A program made the translations under genes and the position numbers. A model generated the notes under the pieces. It saw only the letters and a program-made list of their open reading frames with translations. It did not search any database and was not told the DNA's origin. A DNA stretch of 43,015 bases from Thioalkalivibrio versutus. GTDB taxonomy: Bacteria > Pseudomonadota > Gammaproteobacteria > Ectothiorhodospirales > Ectothiorhodospiraceae. The stretch is taken from positions 1-43,015 of the forward strand of contig NZ_MVAR01000035.1 of assembly GCF_001999325.1 (NCBI RefSeq), in the 5' to 3' direction. Positions 17,084 through 29,130 of this stretch are shown here, piece by piece. Each line of letters starts with the position of its first letter. The stretch's first letter is position 1.

Positions 17084-17137
17084 GCGCGCTCCTGAAGCGC
17101 AGGACACACGGTTTCCTCATTGTGTGTCGTCCCTCGT

Positions 17138-17224
17138 GCCGAGGTGGCGGAATTGGTAGACGCGCTAGCTTCAGGTGCTAGTGGGGGTAACCCCGTGGAG
17201 GTTCAAGTCCTCTCCTCGGCACCA
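17138..17224 (+). tRNA. leuT: tRNA-Leu (anticodon CAG)
   Basis: 87-base class II tRNA including an encoded CCA end. The acceptor stem GCCGAGG (17138-17144) pairs with CCTCGGC (17214-17220). The D-arm has GGCGGAATTGGTAGACGC. The anticodon loop TTCAGGT, with CAG at 17172-17174, lies on stem CTAGC/GCTAG. The long variable arm TGGGGGTAACCCCGT is typical of leucine tRNAs, and the T-loop is GTTCAAGTC. It reads CUG, the main Leu codon expected in this GC-rich genome. The particular leu gene symbol is a guess; identity as tRNA-Leu(CAG) is secure. Confidence 0.97.
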
Positions 17225-17264
17225 TTTTTCAGCTGTATTCGAATCCCTGTTATACGCGAAGCGA

Positions 17265-17288
17265 CACCCGTGAGGGTGGCGGATTTTC
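17265..17288 (+). terminator. Possible terminator after tRNA-Leu
   Basis: CACCC-GTGA-GGGTG stem with a GTGA loop is followed by GGCGGATTTTC. The stem is short and the T-run broken. A T-run (TTTTT at 17225-17229) also directly follows the tRNA CCA. No comparable T-tract serves the converging purA transcript here. Confidence 0.35.
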
Positions 17289-17376
17289 TGCGTGGCGAAT
17301 CCCACCTGCTCCGCCACTCGGCTCGCCGGAGCCCGCACGGTGGTGCGCGCCCCGACGTGCCCAGGGAGACACGCAA

Positions 17377-19862
<2,486 letters not shown>

Positions 19863-19887
19863 CTCGTCCCTGCTCTTGTGCTGTGAT

Positions 19888-19907
19888 CCGCCACGCCCGA
19901 GTGGCGG
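19888..19907 (-). repeat. Inverted repeat between hflC and hisZ
   Basis: CCGCCAC-GCCCGA-GTGGCGG, a perfect 7-bp stem with a six-base loop, just after the hflC terminator and 25 bases before the hisZ start. It could be a leader hairpin of hisZ-purA. Confidence 0.5.
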
Positions 19908-19913
19908 CCCGGC

Positions 19914-19943
19914 AAAAATCGGGCCCGGAATCTTCCGGGCCCG
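19914..19943 (-). terminator. Rho-independent terminator after hflC
   Basis: Perfect inverted repeat CGGGCCCGGAA/TTCCGGGCCCG (19920-19943). On the minus strand it is followed by ATTTTTG (TTTTT opposite 19914-19918). It should stop much hflK-hflC transcription and separate it from hisZ-purA. Confidence 0.8.
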
Positions 19944-19995
19944 TTGCAAACGGCCACCTTCGAGGCGGCCACGGCGGACCGCCTCCGCCCCTCCT

Positions 19996-20880
19996 TTACC
20001 GGGTCGGCAACGGCGCCGGGCGTTCGCCACCGGGGGCGTTGAAGAACTGGAAGAACTCGGAGTTCGGTTCCAGGATGAAGGTGCTGTTCTCGCCACTCAT
20101 GCTATTGCGGTAGGCGATCAGGCTTCGATAGAAGCGGAAGAATTCCTGATCCTCGCCAAACGAGCGCCCGAGGGTCTCGGTGGCGATCGCATCACCGCCA
20201 CCGCGGATCTCTTCCGAGTCCCGATAGGCGTTCGCCAGGATGACCGTGCGTTCACGGTCGGCGCGCGAGCGGATGCGCTCGGCCTCTTCCTGACCGCGGG
20301 CGCGGAAGTCCTGGGCGACCCGCTGACGCTCGGCGCGCATGCGCTCGTATACCGACTCGGACACCTCTTCCGGCAGGTCCATGCGGCGGATGCGGACATC
20401 AACCAGGTCGATCCCCAGCTCCTGCGCGGTCTCCAACGCAGTCTGGCGCACCGCACCCATGATCGTCAGGCGTTCGCCAGCGACCACGTCCTGCAACTCG
20501 AAGCGAGCAAACTCGTTACGCATCCCGTCGCGCAGGATCTGGGCCAGGCGCTCTTCGGCCAGACGCTCGTCACCACGGGTGGCACGGTAGAACTGACCGA
20601 CATCGTCGATCCGCCACTTGGCGTAGAAGTCGACAATGATGTTCTTCGCCTCGGAGGTCAGGAACCGGTCCGGCGGGATATTCAGCGTCATGATCCGGGC
20701 GTCGAACTTCTCGACGTTCTGGATCAGCGGGAACTTGAAGTGCAGCCCAGGGGCCGGGTCGACCTCCCGGATCTCCCCGAGGGCGAACTTGATCACGCGG
20801 TCACGCTCGTCGACGGTGTAGGTCGACAGCGCGACCACGATCCCGAGCACGACTACGGCAATACCGACGATGCGTAACAT
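19996..20880 (-). CDS. hflC: Membrane protease modulator HflC
   Basis: SPFH/band 7 protein of 294 residues, one N-terminal membrane helix (about 1-20) and the band 7 domain (about 20-180), then a coiled helical region rich in Arg and Glu, and a C-terminal segment EDQEFFRFYRSLIAYRNS typical of HflC. Together with HflK it forms the large periplasm-facing cage that surrounds and restrains the FtsH protease. Its ATG overlaps the hflK stop as TAATG, implying translational coupling. Confidence 0.96.
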   Translation of the reverse strand: MLRIVGIAVVVLGIVVALSTYTVDERDRVIKFALGEIREVDPAPGLHFKFPLIQNVEKFDARIMTLNIPPDRFLTSEAKNIIVDFYAKWRIDDVGQFYRATRGDERLAEERLAQILRDGMRNEFARFELQDVVAGERLTIMGAVRQTALETAQELGIDLVDVRIRRMDLPEEVSESVYERMRAERQRVAQDFRARGQEEAERIRSRADRERTVILANAYRDSEEIRGGGDAIATETLGRSFGEDQEFFRFYRSLIAYRNSMSGENSTFILEPNSEFFQFFNAPGGERPAPLPTR

Positions 20881-22094
20881 TAGCGAACCTCCCGCGAACG
20901 CTGGGCGGCCGGGCTGCGATCGCCCAGTCGGTTCGTGCCCGTGCCACTGTTGCCGAACGTGCTGCGGCTGGTATCCAGCGGCCGCGGTGTTGGCGTGTCA
21001 CCGGAATTAGTGGTGGAGCGCTGCCCCTGGAACAGTTGATCCAGCGGCAGCATCATCAGGTTGTTACTGCTGCCCACATCCAGCATGACCTTGCGGGAAT
21101 CCTGCAGCACGGCCTCGACGGCCTCGAGGTACAGGCGGTCGCGGGTTACGTCCGGCGCCTGCTGGTATTCGGCCAGCAACTGATCGAAGCGCGAGGCGTC
21201 ACCCTCGGCGCGCGCGATCACCTGGTCCCGGTAACCCTCGGCCTCCTCGATGATACGGGCGGCCTGACCGCGTGCCCGCGGAATCACACCGTTGGCGTAG
21301 GCCTCGGCCTCGTTGCGGAAACGCACCTCGTCCTCGCGGGCACGAATCGCGTCGGCAAAGGCCTCCTGCACCGGCTCCGGCGGCTGCGCCTGCTGCATGG
21401 ACACGGCCGTCACGATAATGCCCGCGCCATAGGAATCGAGGTTTTCCTGCATCACCACTCGCGAGGAGGATGCGATCTCGCCACGCCCCTCGCCGAGGAT
21501 GAAGTCCAGGTTGTTCTTGCCGATACGCTCGCGGATCGCCGACTCCATCACCTGGTTCACGGTGGTGTCGGGGTCGCGCACGTTGAACAGGTAGTCGACC
21601 AGATCGAGGACGCGGTACTGCACCGCGATGTCGACATCAATGATGTTCTCGTCACCGGTCACGATCAGCGCACGGTGGGAGAGCGTACGCACGTTGTCGA
21701 CATTCTCGATCTCGACGCGCTCGATCGGGTACGGCAGGTGCCAGCCCGGCCCCGGGTTTTTCACTTGCTGGAATTCGCCGAAACGCAGCACGACACCGCG
21801 CTCGCCTTCCGAGATGATATGGAATCCGGAGGCCAGCCAGACAACCACGGCAATGATCAGACCGAGGCTGACCAGGGCCTGCGTGCCGCGCCCCATGCCG
21901 CCGCTTCCGGAACCGCCGGAGCCGCCACTGCCGCCCCCGCCGAAGATGCCGTTCAGCTGACGCGACAGCTTGCGCATCATTTCTTCGAGATCGGGCGGCT
22001 GGTTACCGCTTCCGCCGCCACCGCTACCGCGCTGGCCGCCACCACCCCCACTCCAGGGGTCGCGGTTGTTGTTTCCCGGTTCGTTCCAGGGCAT
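20880..22094 (-). CDS. hflK: Membrane protease modulator HflK
   Basis: 404 residues. The N-terminal 75 residues are cytosolic and Gly/Ser-rich (PWNEPGNNNRDPWSGGGGG, and a second Gly/Ser run near 52-68), as in other HflK proteins. One membrane helix (about 73-92) is followed by the band 7 domain (FHIISEGERGVVLRFGEF, then GPGWHLPYPIERVE). It ends with a low-complexity Thr/Ser/Arg tail. It is the partner of HflC in the FtsH-modulating complex. hfq and hflX, often upstream elsewhere, are not here; acpS precedes at 22222. Confidence 0.96.
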   Translation of the reverse strand: MPWNEPGNNNRDPWSGGGGGQRGSGGGGSGNQPPDLEEMMRKLSRQLNGIFGGGGSGGSGGSGSGGMGRGTQALVSLGLIIAVVVWLASGFHIISEGERGVVLRFGEFQQVKNPGPGWHLPYPIERVEIENVDNVRTLSHRALIVTGDENIIDVDIAVQYRVLDLVDYLFNVRDPDTTVNQVMESAIRERIGKNNLDFILGEGRGEIASSSRVVMQENLDSYGAGIIVTAVSMQQAQPPEPVQEAFADAIRAREDEVRFRNEAEAYANGVIPRARGQAARIIEEAEGYRDQVIARAEGDASRFDQLLAEYQQAPDVTRDRLYLEAVEAVLQDSRKVMLDVGSSNNLMMLPLDQLFQGQRSTTNSGDTPTPRPLDTSRSTFGNSGTGTNRLGDRSPAAQRSREVR

Positions 22095-22169
22095 GGAGTG
22101 GACTCCGTCGCTCGCTCAGGGCTGCGCCCGACGCGGAATCCATGGAGACCGGCGGGCATAAGGGGTCAC

Positions 22170-22198
22170 ATTCTAGGGAGGCGCCTCCGGGCGGGCAA
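22170..22198 (-). promoter_or_regulatory. Likely promoter of hflK-hflC
   Basis: Minus strand TTGCCC (22193-22198), 17-base spacer, TAGAAT (22170-22175, 5 of 6 to consensus). The spacer contains the palindrome GGAGGCGCCTCC. The leader to the ATG at 22094 would be about 70 bases. Confidence 0.55.
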
Positions 22199-22221
22199 CC
22201 ACGTCCGGAGGGAAATGGGGG

Positions 22222-22620
22222 TTACTCGGGGCCCATACCGGCCGGCTCGGCCTCAATCACGACAAACGCCTGGGCGTAATCGCGCTCGTCGCTGATGCTG
22301 AGATGGATGGTCCCGGCGCCCAGACGCTCGGCCGTGGCGCGGGCACGCCCCTCCAGCACGAACTCCGGCCGACCACGGGCATCATGGGTCACGCCGGCCT
22401 CGGCCAGTGCCATATCCGCCCCGATGCCGCAGCCGAGCGCCTTGGACAGGGCCTCCTTGGCGGCGAAGCGCCGGGCGAGAAAACCGGCCGGGTGTTCGGG
22501 CGGCAGGTCCGCGCGCTCCAGCGGGTGCAGGATACGTTCCGCCAGGCGCGCACCGTGGCGCTCCCACATGCCCTGCATGCGCGCGACCTGCACCAGATCG
22601 GTTCCGATGCCCAGGATCAT
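22222..22620 (-). CDS. acpS: Holo-[acyl-carrier-protein] synthase
   Basis: 132-residue phosphopantetheinyl transferase that moves 4'-phosphopantetheine from CoA to apo-ACP. The start MILGIGTDLVQVARM (Mg-binding Asp in GTDL) and the ARRFAAKEALSKALGCGI motif (Glu ligand near 58) are intact, as is HLSISDERDYAQAFVV near the end. The start at 22620 is the conserved family start. It lies 7 bases after the pdxJ stop, the usual pdxJ-acpS pair. Confidence 0.95.
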   Translation of the reverse strand: MILGIGTDLVQVARMQGMWERHGARLAERILHPLERADLPPEHPAGFLARRFAAKEALSKALGCGIGADMALAEAGVTHDARGRPEFVLEGRARATAERLGAGTIHLSISDERDYAQAFVVIEAEPAGMGPE

Positions 22621-22627
22621 CCGGCGC

Positions 22628-23395
22628 TCAAACCGGGTACTGACCGGGCGGCAGACCCTGGCGCGCGGCATCCATCAGGCCGCGCATATGGCTGACCGCC
22701 TCGGGCAGGCCGGTGAACAGGGCCCGGGCCACGATCGAATGCCCAATGTTCAGCTCGTGAAACACCGGGTTGGCAGCAATCGGCCGCACGTTGTCATAGT
22801 CCAGCCCGTGCCCCGCGTTGATGACCAGCCCCATGGCCCGGCCGGCCGCAGCGGCCTCGTTGATCCCGCCCAGGAGCCGCTCGCGCTCGGCGACATCGCG
22901 GGCATTCGCATAAGCACCGGTATGCAACTCCACCACCGGGGCGCCGATGGCCACGGCGGCCTCCAGCTGGCGCACATCCGGCTCCACGAACAGCGAGACC
23001 TCGATCCCGGCGGCGGTCAGCGGCGCAACAAACGCGCGCAAACGCTCCAGCTGGCCCAAGGCATCCAGGCCGCCCTCGGTGGTCAGCTCCTCGCGCTTCT
23101 CCGGCACGATACAACAGGCCTCCGGGCGCAGCTTCAGGGCGATCGCCTGCATCCCCTCGGTGGCGGCCATCTCCAGGTTCATCGGGACCTTCAGCCGCGG
23201 CTTGATCCCGAACACGTCGTCATCCTGAATGTGGCGCCGGTCCTCGCGCAGATGCAGGGTGATCGAATCCGCCCCGCTGGCCTCGGCCAGGCGCACGGCC
23301 TGCATCAGGTCCGGGTACGGCGTATGCCGCGCCTGGCGGATGGTGGCGATATGGTCGAGATTGACCCCGAGCTTCAGCGGAGCAGGATGCGACAT
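22628..23395 (-). CDS. pdxJ: Pyridoxine 5'-phosphate synthase
   Basis: 255-residue TIM-barrel enzyme making pyridoxine 5'-phosphate from 1-deoxyxylulose 5-phosphate and 3-amino-2-oxopropyl phosphate, the last ring-forming step of vitamin B6 synthesis. Conserved sequence: LGVNLDHIATIRQARHTPYPD (10-30), HLREDRRHIQDDDV, LEMAATEGM, GHGLDYDN and LNIGHSIVARALF. The start at 23395 (MSHPAPLKLGVN) has AAGGG upstream; a GTG at 23431 that would overlap the recO stop is less likely. This window also has several PLP enzymes (MetZ, Alr). Confidence 0.95.
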   Translation of the reverse strand: MSHPAPLKLGVNLDHIATIRQARHTPYPDLMQAVRLAEASGADSITLHLREDRRHIQDDDVFGIKPRLKVPMNLEMAATEGMQAIALKLRPEACCIVPEKREELTTEGGLDALGQLERLRAFVAPLTAAGIEVSLFVEPDVRQLEAAVAIGAPVVELHTGAYANARDVAERERLLGGINEAAAAGRAMGLVINAGHGLDYDNVRPIAANPVFHELNIGHSIVARALFTGLPEAVSHMRGLMDAARQGLPPGQYPV

Positions 23396-23430
23396 GATGC
23401 GGTGCCCTTGTATGGCTGCGGTCCGGGCCA

Positions 23431-24087
23431 CTACAGCAGACCCCGGGTCCGCAGCGGCCGCCCGGCCAGATGGATGTCGATCAGCCGACGCATGAAGTCG
23501 CGGCTGACGCGGGCCTGATTATCCGGCACGTCGCAGGCGCTGGCCAGCGCCTGCAGCGCGACACCGGGGATCGCCTCGCTGCGACCGGCGGCCACACGTT
23601 CCATCCCCGCTTCCGGGTCGTAGCGATACCAGGCATCGGGGTCCAGCTCGGCCGGGTCCACGTGTTCGAGCCCGGAATCGAGTGGTGCGAGCAGGGCCCA
23701 TTCCGCGCGGCGCAGGACCGTATCGGCGCGCTCGCGGGCGGCCAGCCGGGCATAAGCGGATAACAGCGCCGGGAGCGCCTCCGGGATCGGTGCGTCGCGT
23801 GGGTACAGGCGCAGGATCAGCTCGTTCAGGTACAGCCCGCAGACCAGGGCCCGCCCGGTCAGCGGGAAGACCCGCTGCTGCTCGGCCACATTCAGCGTCG
23901 GGAGCTCGCCGCGCCCCCGCCAGGCGAGATCCAGCAGCACGAAGGGCTGCACCGATCCGGCCTTGCCGCGCACCACTGCCGACAGGCGCCCGGCCTCGGC
24001 GGTGAGCAGGTCGAGGACCCGGCTGTTCTCGCGTAGCGGGCGGGCGTGCAGGACCACCCCCTGGGTGAGCCCGGCGGTCGCGCTCAC
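23431..24087 (-). CDS. recO: DNA repair protein RecO
   Basis: 218 residues; mediator that loads RecA onto SSB-coated DNA with RecR. An N-terminal OB-fold (GVVLHARPLRENSRVLDLLTAEAGRLSAVVRG) is followed by a helical domain (LYLNELILRLYPRDAP). The zinc-binding Cys residues of some RecO proteins are not present in the usual spacing. Its GTG start overlaps the era stop as GTGA (24084-24087), fitting the rnc-era-recO operon. Confidence 0.93.
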   Translation of the reverse strand: MSATAGLTQGVVLHARPLRENSRVLDLLTAEAGRLSAVVRGKAGSVQPFVLLDLAWRGRGELPTLNVAEQQRVFPLTGRALVCGLYLNELILRLYPRDAPIPEALPALLSAYARLAARERADTVLRRAEWALLAPLDSGLEHVDPAELDPDAWYRYDPEAGMERVAAGRSEAIPGVALQALASACDVPDNQARVSRDFMRRLIDIHLAGRPLRTRGLL

Positions 24088-25004
24088 CGCGATTCTTCGA
24101 TCCCGAGGTCACGCAGGGCGCGCGGGTTGCGGGTCCAGTCGGCCTCGACACGCACGGTCAGGCGCAGCATCACCTTGCGCTCCAGCAGCGCCTCCAACTG
24201 GACGCGTGCGGCCTGGCCGATGCGCTTGAGTCGCTGCCCGCCCTTGCCGATCACGATGCCCTTCTGGCTGTCGCGCTCGACCAGGATCACGGCATCAATG
24301 TGGGTGGTGCGCGGCTCGTCCGACCACTCCTCCACGCGCACCGCCACCGAGTACGGGACTTCCTGCCCCAGATGCTCCAGCATGGACTCGCGGATCATCT
24401 CTTCGGCACGGAAGCGCTGCGGGCGATCCGAGAGCTGATCCGGGTCGTACAGGAACGGCCCCTCCGGGATATGCGCCCGAATCTCCGCGATCAGACCGTC
24501 CAGGTTGGATCCGGTCTTTGCCGAAAGCGGTACCACGCCGACATAGCCGAAGGCCGCGGCGCGGGCCTCGATGAACGGCAGCAGCTCTTCCTTCTCCCGA
24601 CACTGGTCCACCTTGTTGATCACCAGGAGTGCCGGACGCCCGGAATGACGGATGGTCTCCTCGATGCGCTCGTCGCCGGGGCCGAACTCTCCAGCCTCGA
24701 CGATGAAGCAGACCAGATCGGCATCCGCCAGCGCCTGGCTGGCCGTGCGATTGAGGACCCGGTTCACCAGCTGGGTACGCTCGGTATCGATCCCCGGGGT
24801 ATCCATCAGTACGACCTGGTCCTGCCCCTCGGTCACGATGCCGAGGATGCGATTGCGCGTGGTATGCGGCCGGCGGGTCGTCGCCGCCAGCTTCTCCCCA
24901 ACCAGGCGGTTCATCAGCGTGGTCTTGCCCACGTTGGGCCGGCCAATCAGTGCGACCAGCCCGCAGTGCGTGGTGGCGGGTTCGGGGACTACGGTTTCAC
25001 TCAT
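24084..25004 (-). CDS. era: GTPase Era
   Basis: 306 residues. GTPase domain: GRPNVGKTT near 22-30 (G1), TTRRPHTT (G2), DTPGI (G3), NKVD (G4) and SAKTG (G5). The C-terminal KH domain has VIGKGGQRLKRIG near 252. Era binds the 3' end of 16S rRNA and acts in 30S assembly. The ATG at 25004 overlaps the rnc stop as ATGA. Confidence 0.97.
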   Translation of the reverse strand: MSETVVPEPATTHCGLVALIGRPNVGKTTLMNRLVGEKLAATTRRPHTTRNRILGIVTEGQDQVVLMDTPGIDTERTQLVNRVLNRTASQALADADLVCFIVEAGEFGPGDERIEETIRHSGRPALLVINKVDQCREKEELLPFIEARAAAFGYVGVVPLSAKTGSNLDGLIAEIRAHIPEGPFLYDPDQLSDRPQRFRAEEMIRESMLEHLGQEVPYSVAVRVEEWSDEPRTTHIDAVILVERDSQKGIVIGKGGQRLKRIGQAARVQLEALLERKVMLRLTVRVEADWTRNPRALRDLGIEESR

Positions 25005-25678
25005 TGTTCCTGTACCTGTTGCAGGCGTTTCAGGGCCGCCTCGGCCGCGGCCTGTTCGGCGCGACGGCGCGAGGAGCCCTGGCCACGTTGGCCCCAGCCC
25101 TGGGTGGGCAGGTGGACCGCCACGGTGAACTGGCGCTTGTGATCGGGGCCGACCACCTCCAGCACCTCGTAGACCGGCAGATCCGCATTGCGGCCCTGCA
25201 GTTGTTCCTGCAGCCGGGTCTTGGGGTCCTTCAGCGATTCAGCCGACGGGAGATCGTTCAGGCGCTCGACATACAGCGCCAGGGTAAAGTCGCGCGCGGC
25301 CTCCATCCCGGCCTCGCGGTAGGTCACCCCGATCAGGGCCTCCACCGCATCGGCCAGGATGGAGTCGCGGCGTTGGCCGCCACTCTTGCGCTCGCCCTGC
25401 CCCAGGTTCAGCGTGCCCTCGAGGCCGGTCTCCCGAGCCAGATCCGCCAGCGACTCGCGATTGACCAGCGCCGCACGCAGGCGGGTGAGATCCCCTTCCG
25501 GGGCATCCGGGAGCTTCTCGTACAGGGCGTCGGCGATCACCAGCCCAAGGACGGCGTCACCCAGGAACTCCAGGCGCTCATTATTGCGCCCGCCGGCGCT
25601 GCGGTGGGTCAACGCCTGGTCAATCCCGTCGCCGTCGCGCACGGCCGCGGGCAGCAGACTGCGAAAATCCCGGCTCAC
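25001..25678 (-). CDS. rnc: Ribonuclease III
   Basis: 225 residues from a GTG start (MSRDFRSLLPAAV), the usual length. RNase III signature NERLEFLGDAVL near 34-45 and Glu/Asp of the second metal site in DAVEALIG near 112. The C-terminal double-stranded-RNA-binding domain covers about 150-222 (DPKTRLQEQLQGR, RRRAEQAAAEAALKRL). I chose the GTG at 25678 because GGGTGG lies at a good distance and sequence upstream in frame has no RNase III character. It processes rRNA precursors and structured mRNAs. Confidence 0.94.
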   Translation of the reverse strand: MSRDFRSLLPAAVRDGDGIDQALTHRSAGGRNNERLEFLGDAVLGLVIADALYEKLPDAPEGDLTRLRAALVNRESLADLARETGLEGTLNLGQGERKSGGQRRDSILADAVEALIGVTYREAGMEAARDFTLALYVERLNDLPSAESLKDPKTRLQEQLQGRNADLPVYEVLEVVGPDHKRQFTVAVHLPTQGWGQRGQGSSRRRAEQAAAEAALKRLQQVQEQ

Positions 25679-25721
25679 GAACCCACCCGACAAAGCATGC
25701 AAGGAACCGACGCCGACCCCA

Positions 25722-26099
25722 TCAGGGGGCCAGCGTCTCGCTGTTCGAGAAGCGCGCCACCACGTCCACATTGCCGAGGAATTCGCGGCGCACCTCGTAC
25801 TGCAGGTGCAGCTGGCGGCTGGCGCCATTCTCGGTCACGCTGAAGTCCTCCTCGCCGATCCCGTCGTATACGGAATTGATCTGGAAGCGGCGGTTGATCT
25901 CGCGCCACAGTTCGCGTTCGCTCTTCTCTGCCGCGCCGGCCTGGGTGGCGACGTCCTGCATGATCGAGCGCACGGTGAGGAACTGGGTGTACTGCGTGCC
26001 CATCTTGATCACGAAGGTACCGACCAGCAGCGCCAGGAAGATCAGCGCGAGAATGGTGATCGCGCCCGCGCCCTGCATCGAGTGTCTGGAATGTTGCAT
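25722..26099 (-). CDS. DUF4845 family membrane protein
   Basis: 125-residue protein with one N-terminal membrane helix (about 13-33, AITILALIFLALLVGTFVI) and an exported domain. It fits the DUF4845 family, which often sits between lepB and rnc in gammaproteobacteria; the leading Gly and hydrophobic segment give it a superficial resemblance to pilin-like proteins, but there is no clear prepilin cleavage site. Function is unknown. It lies between lepB (stop 26138) and rnc on the same strand. Confidence 0.85.
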   Translation of the reverse strand: MQHSRHSMQGAGAITILALIFLALLVGTFVIKMGTQYTQFLTVRSIMQDVATQAGAAEKSERELWREINRRFQINSVYDGIGEEDFSVTENGASRQLHLQYEVRREFLGNVDVVARFSNSETLAP

Positions 26100-26137
26100 G
26101 AATACCCCGTCCCTGTTTGCCCGCCCCCGCGGGGCTA

Positions 26138-26908
26138 CTAGCGAATCGCCTGGCCGATCCGGGAAAAGTCCCGATGGCCTTCATTGTAATCCCAATGCAG
26201 CCAGATGAAGAGGGCACGCCCAACCAGATGCTCCTCGGCGACAAAACCCCAGGATCGGCTGTCGTTGGAATTATCGCGGTTGTCACCGACCATGAAGTAG
26301 TGCCCGTCGGGCACGGTGACCGATCCATCCAGGCTGGCCTGCTGCTCGCGCATCAGGGTGTTATAGGTGCGCCCGTCCAGGGTCTCCTCGAAGATCGAGG
26401 CACCCGACATCACCTGCCCCGAGCCCTCGCCCTCGAAGGTCCCGACGCGCTCGGCCGACTGCGGCTCCCCATTCACGTACAGGACGCGGTCGCGGAACGC
26501 GATGGTGTCGCCCGGCAGGCCGATCACACGCTTGATGTAGTCCTCGGTCGGCTTGCGCGGATACTTGAACACCACCACCTCGCCCCGCTCCGGTTCCCCG
26601 GTGTCGAGAATCTTGGTGCGCGTCACCGGCAGACGAATGCCGTAGGAAAACTTGCTGACCATGATGAAGTCGCCCACCAGCAGGGTGGGCATCATCGAAC
26701 CCGAGGGAATGCGAAAGGGCTCGGCCACGAACGAGCGCAGGATCAGCACGATCAGCAGGACCGGGAAGAACGAGCGCGAGTAGTCGACGAACCAGGGCAT
26801 TTCGCGCTGGCGCTCGGGGCTCCGACGCCGCCGCAGGATCACCCAGCCCAGCCAGATCAGGCCGGTCACGGCGGTTGCCAGCACCAGGATCAGTTCGAGA
26901 TTTGCCAT
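26138..26908 (-). CDS. lepB: Signal peptidase I
   Basis: 256-residue inner-membrane protease that removes Sec and Tat signal peptides. Two N-terminal membrane segments (about 4-24 and 46-61) precede the periplasmic domain. The catalytic Ser is in RIPSGSMMPTL (near 71) and the catalytic Lys in YIKRVIGLPGD (near 126), with GDNRDNSNDSRSWG near 211-224 as the conserved box E. Ribosome binding site AGAGGA. The lepA-lepB order is conserved from E. coli. Confidence 0.97.
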   Translation of the reverse strand: MANLELILVLATAVTGLIWLGWVILRRRRSPERQREMPWFVDYSRSFFPVLLIVLILRSFVAEPFRIPSGSMMPTLLVGDFIMVSKFSYGIRLPVTRTKILDTGEPERGEVVVFKYPRKPTEDYIKRVIGLPGDTIAFRDRVLYVNGEPQSAERVGTFEGEGSGQVMSGASIFEETLDGRTYNTLMREQQASLDGSVTVPDGHYFMVGDNRDNSNDSRSWGFVAEEHLVGRALFIWLHWDYNEGHRDFSRIGQAIR

Positions 26909-26975
26909 GCCGTGTCCTCTGTTCCCGGCCCGCCGGGGATCGCCCTGCGACCCGTCCGGGCCGCAGGCCTGGTTG

Positions 26976-28780
<1,805 letters not shown>

Positions 28781-28784
<4 letters not shown>

Positions 28785-29020
28785 GCAGGGGCCAGTAGGT
28801 CCAGCAGTGCCTTTCGGTCAAGGAAATGGCAGCAGAGAATGTCGTCGTCGACCGCGAGCACCGGGACCTTGACGTTGAAACGCGCCTGCAGGTCCGGGTG
28901 CTCGTCGATGTCGACGACCGTAAGCGCGAAAGTATAACGGCTTTTGAGGGCCATGATCTCGGCCAGCATGTCATGGCAGAGACCGCAGCTCTCGCGATGA
29001 TAAAGGGTCAGTTCGGTCAT
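28781..29020 (-). CDS. Glutaredoxin-like (DUF836) protein
   Basis: 79-residue thioredoxin-fold protein. [19 protein letters not shown] gives a CxxC site (CGLC at 12-15), followed by [23 protein letters not shown] with the cis-Pro loop (VPVLAV near 53). Family members resemble small glutaredoxins; substrate unknown. A second Cys pair (ILCCHF) lies near 63-64. It sits between mucD and lepA, a position I recall for this family in Pseudomonas-like genomes. The start at 29020 was chosen for the fold boundary; an in-frame upstream extension runs into the terminator hairpin at 29033-29065. Confidence 0.85.
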
Positions 29021-29032
29021 CCAGAAACGATT

Positions 29033-29065
29033 GGGAGGGCTGCCGAACCCGCCGGCAGCCCTCCC
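29033..29065 (-). terminator. Strong hairpin after mucD (probable terminator)
   Basis: Perfect 13-bp stem GGGAGGGCTGCCG / CGGCAGCCCTCCC with a seven-base loop, between the mucD stop and the glutaredoxin-like gene. On the minus strand it is followed by AATCGTTTC, so the T-tract is weak. It may reduce readthrough from the sigma-E operon into lepA-lepB. Confidence 0.55.
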
Positions 29066-29130
29066 GTTCTCCATTGCTGCCCCGCAGCACCCGCGCCGTT
29101 GGACCCGCGCGAGCGCAGCACGAGGCGGTT

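Noticed and set aside
29021-29074. Longer N-terminus for the glutaredoxin-like protein from an upstream ATG
   Set aside because: The extension would be translated through the 13-bp terminator hairpin and does not match the fold; the ATG at 29020 begins the conserved sequence.
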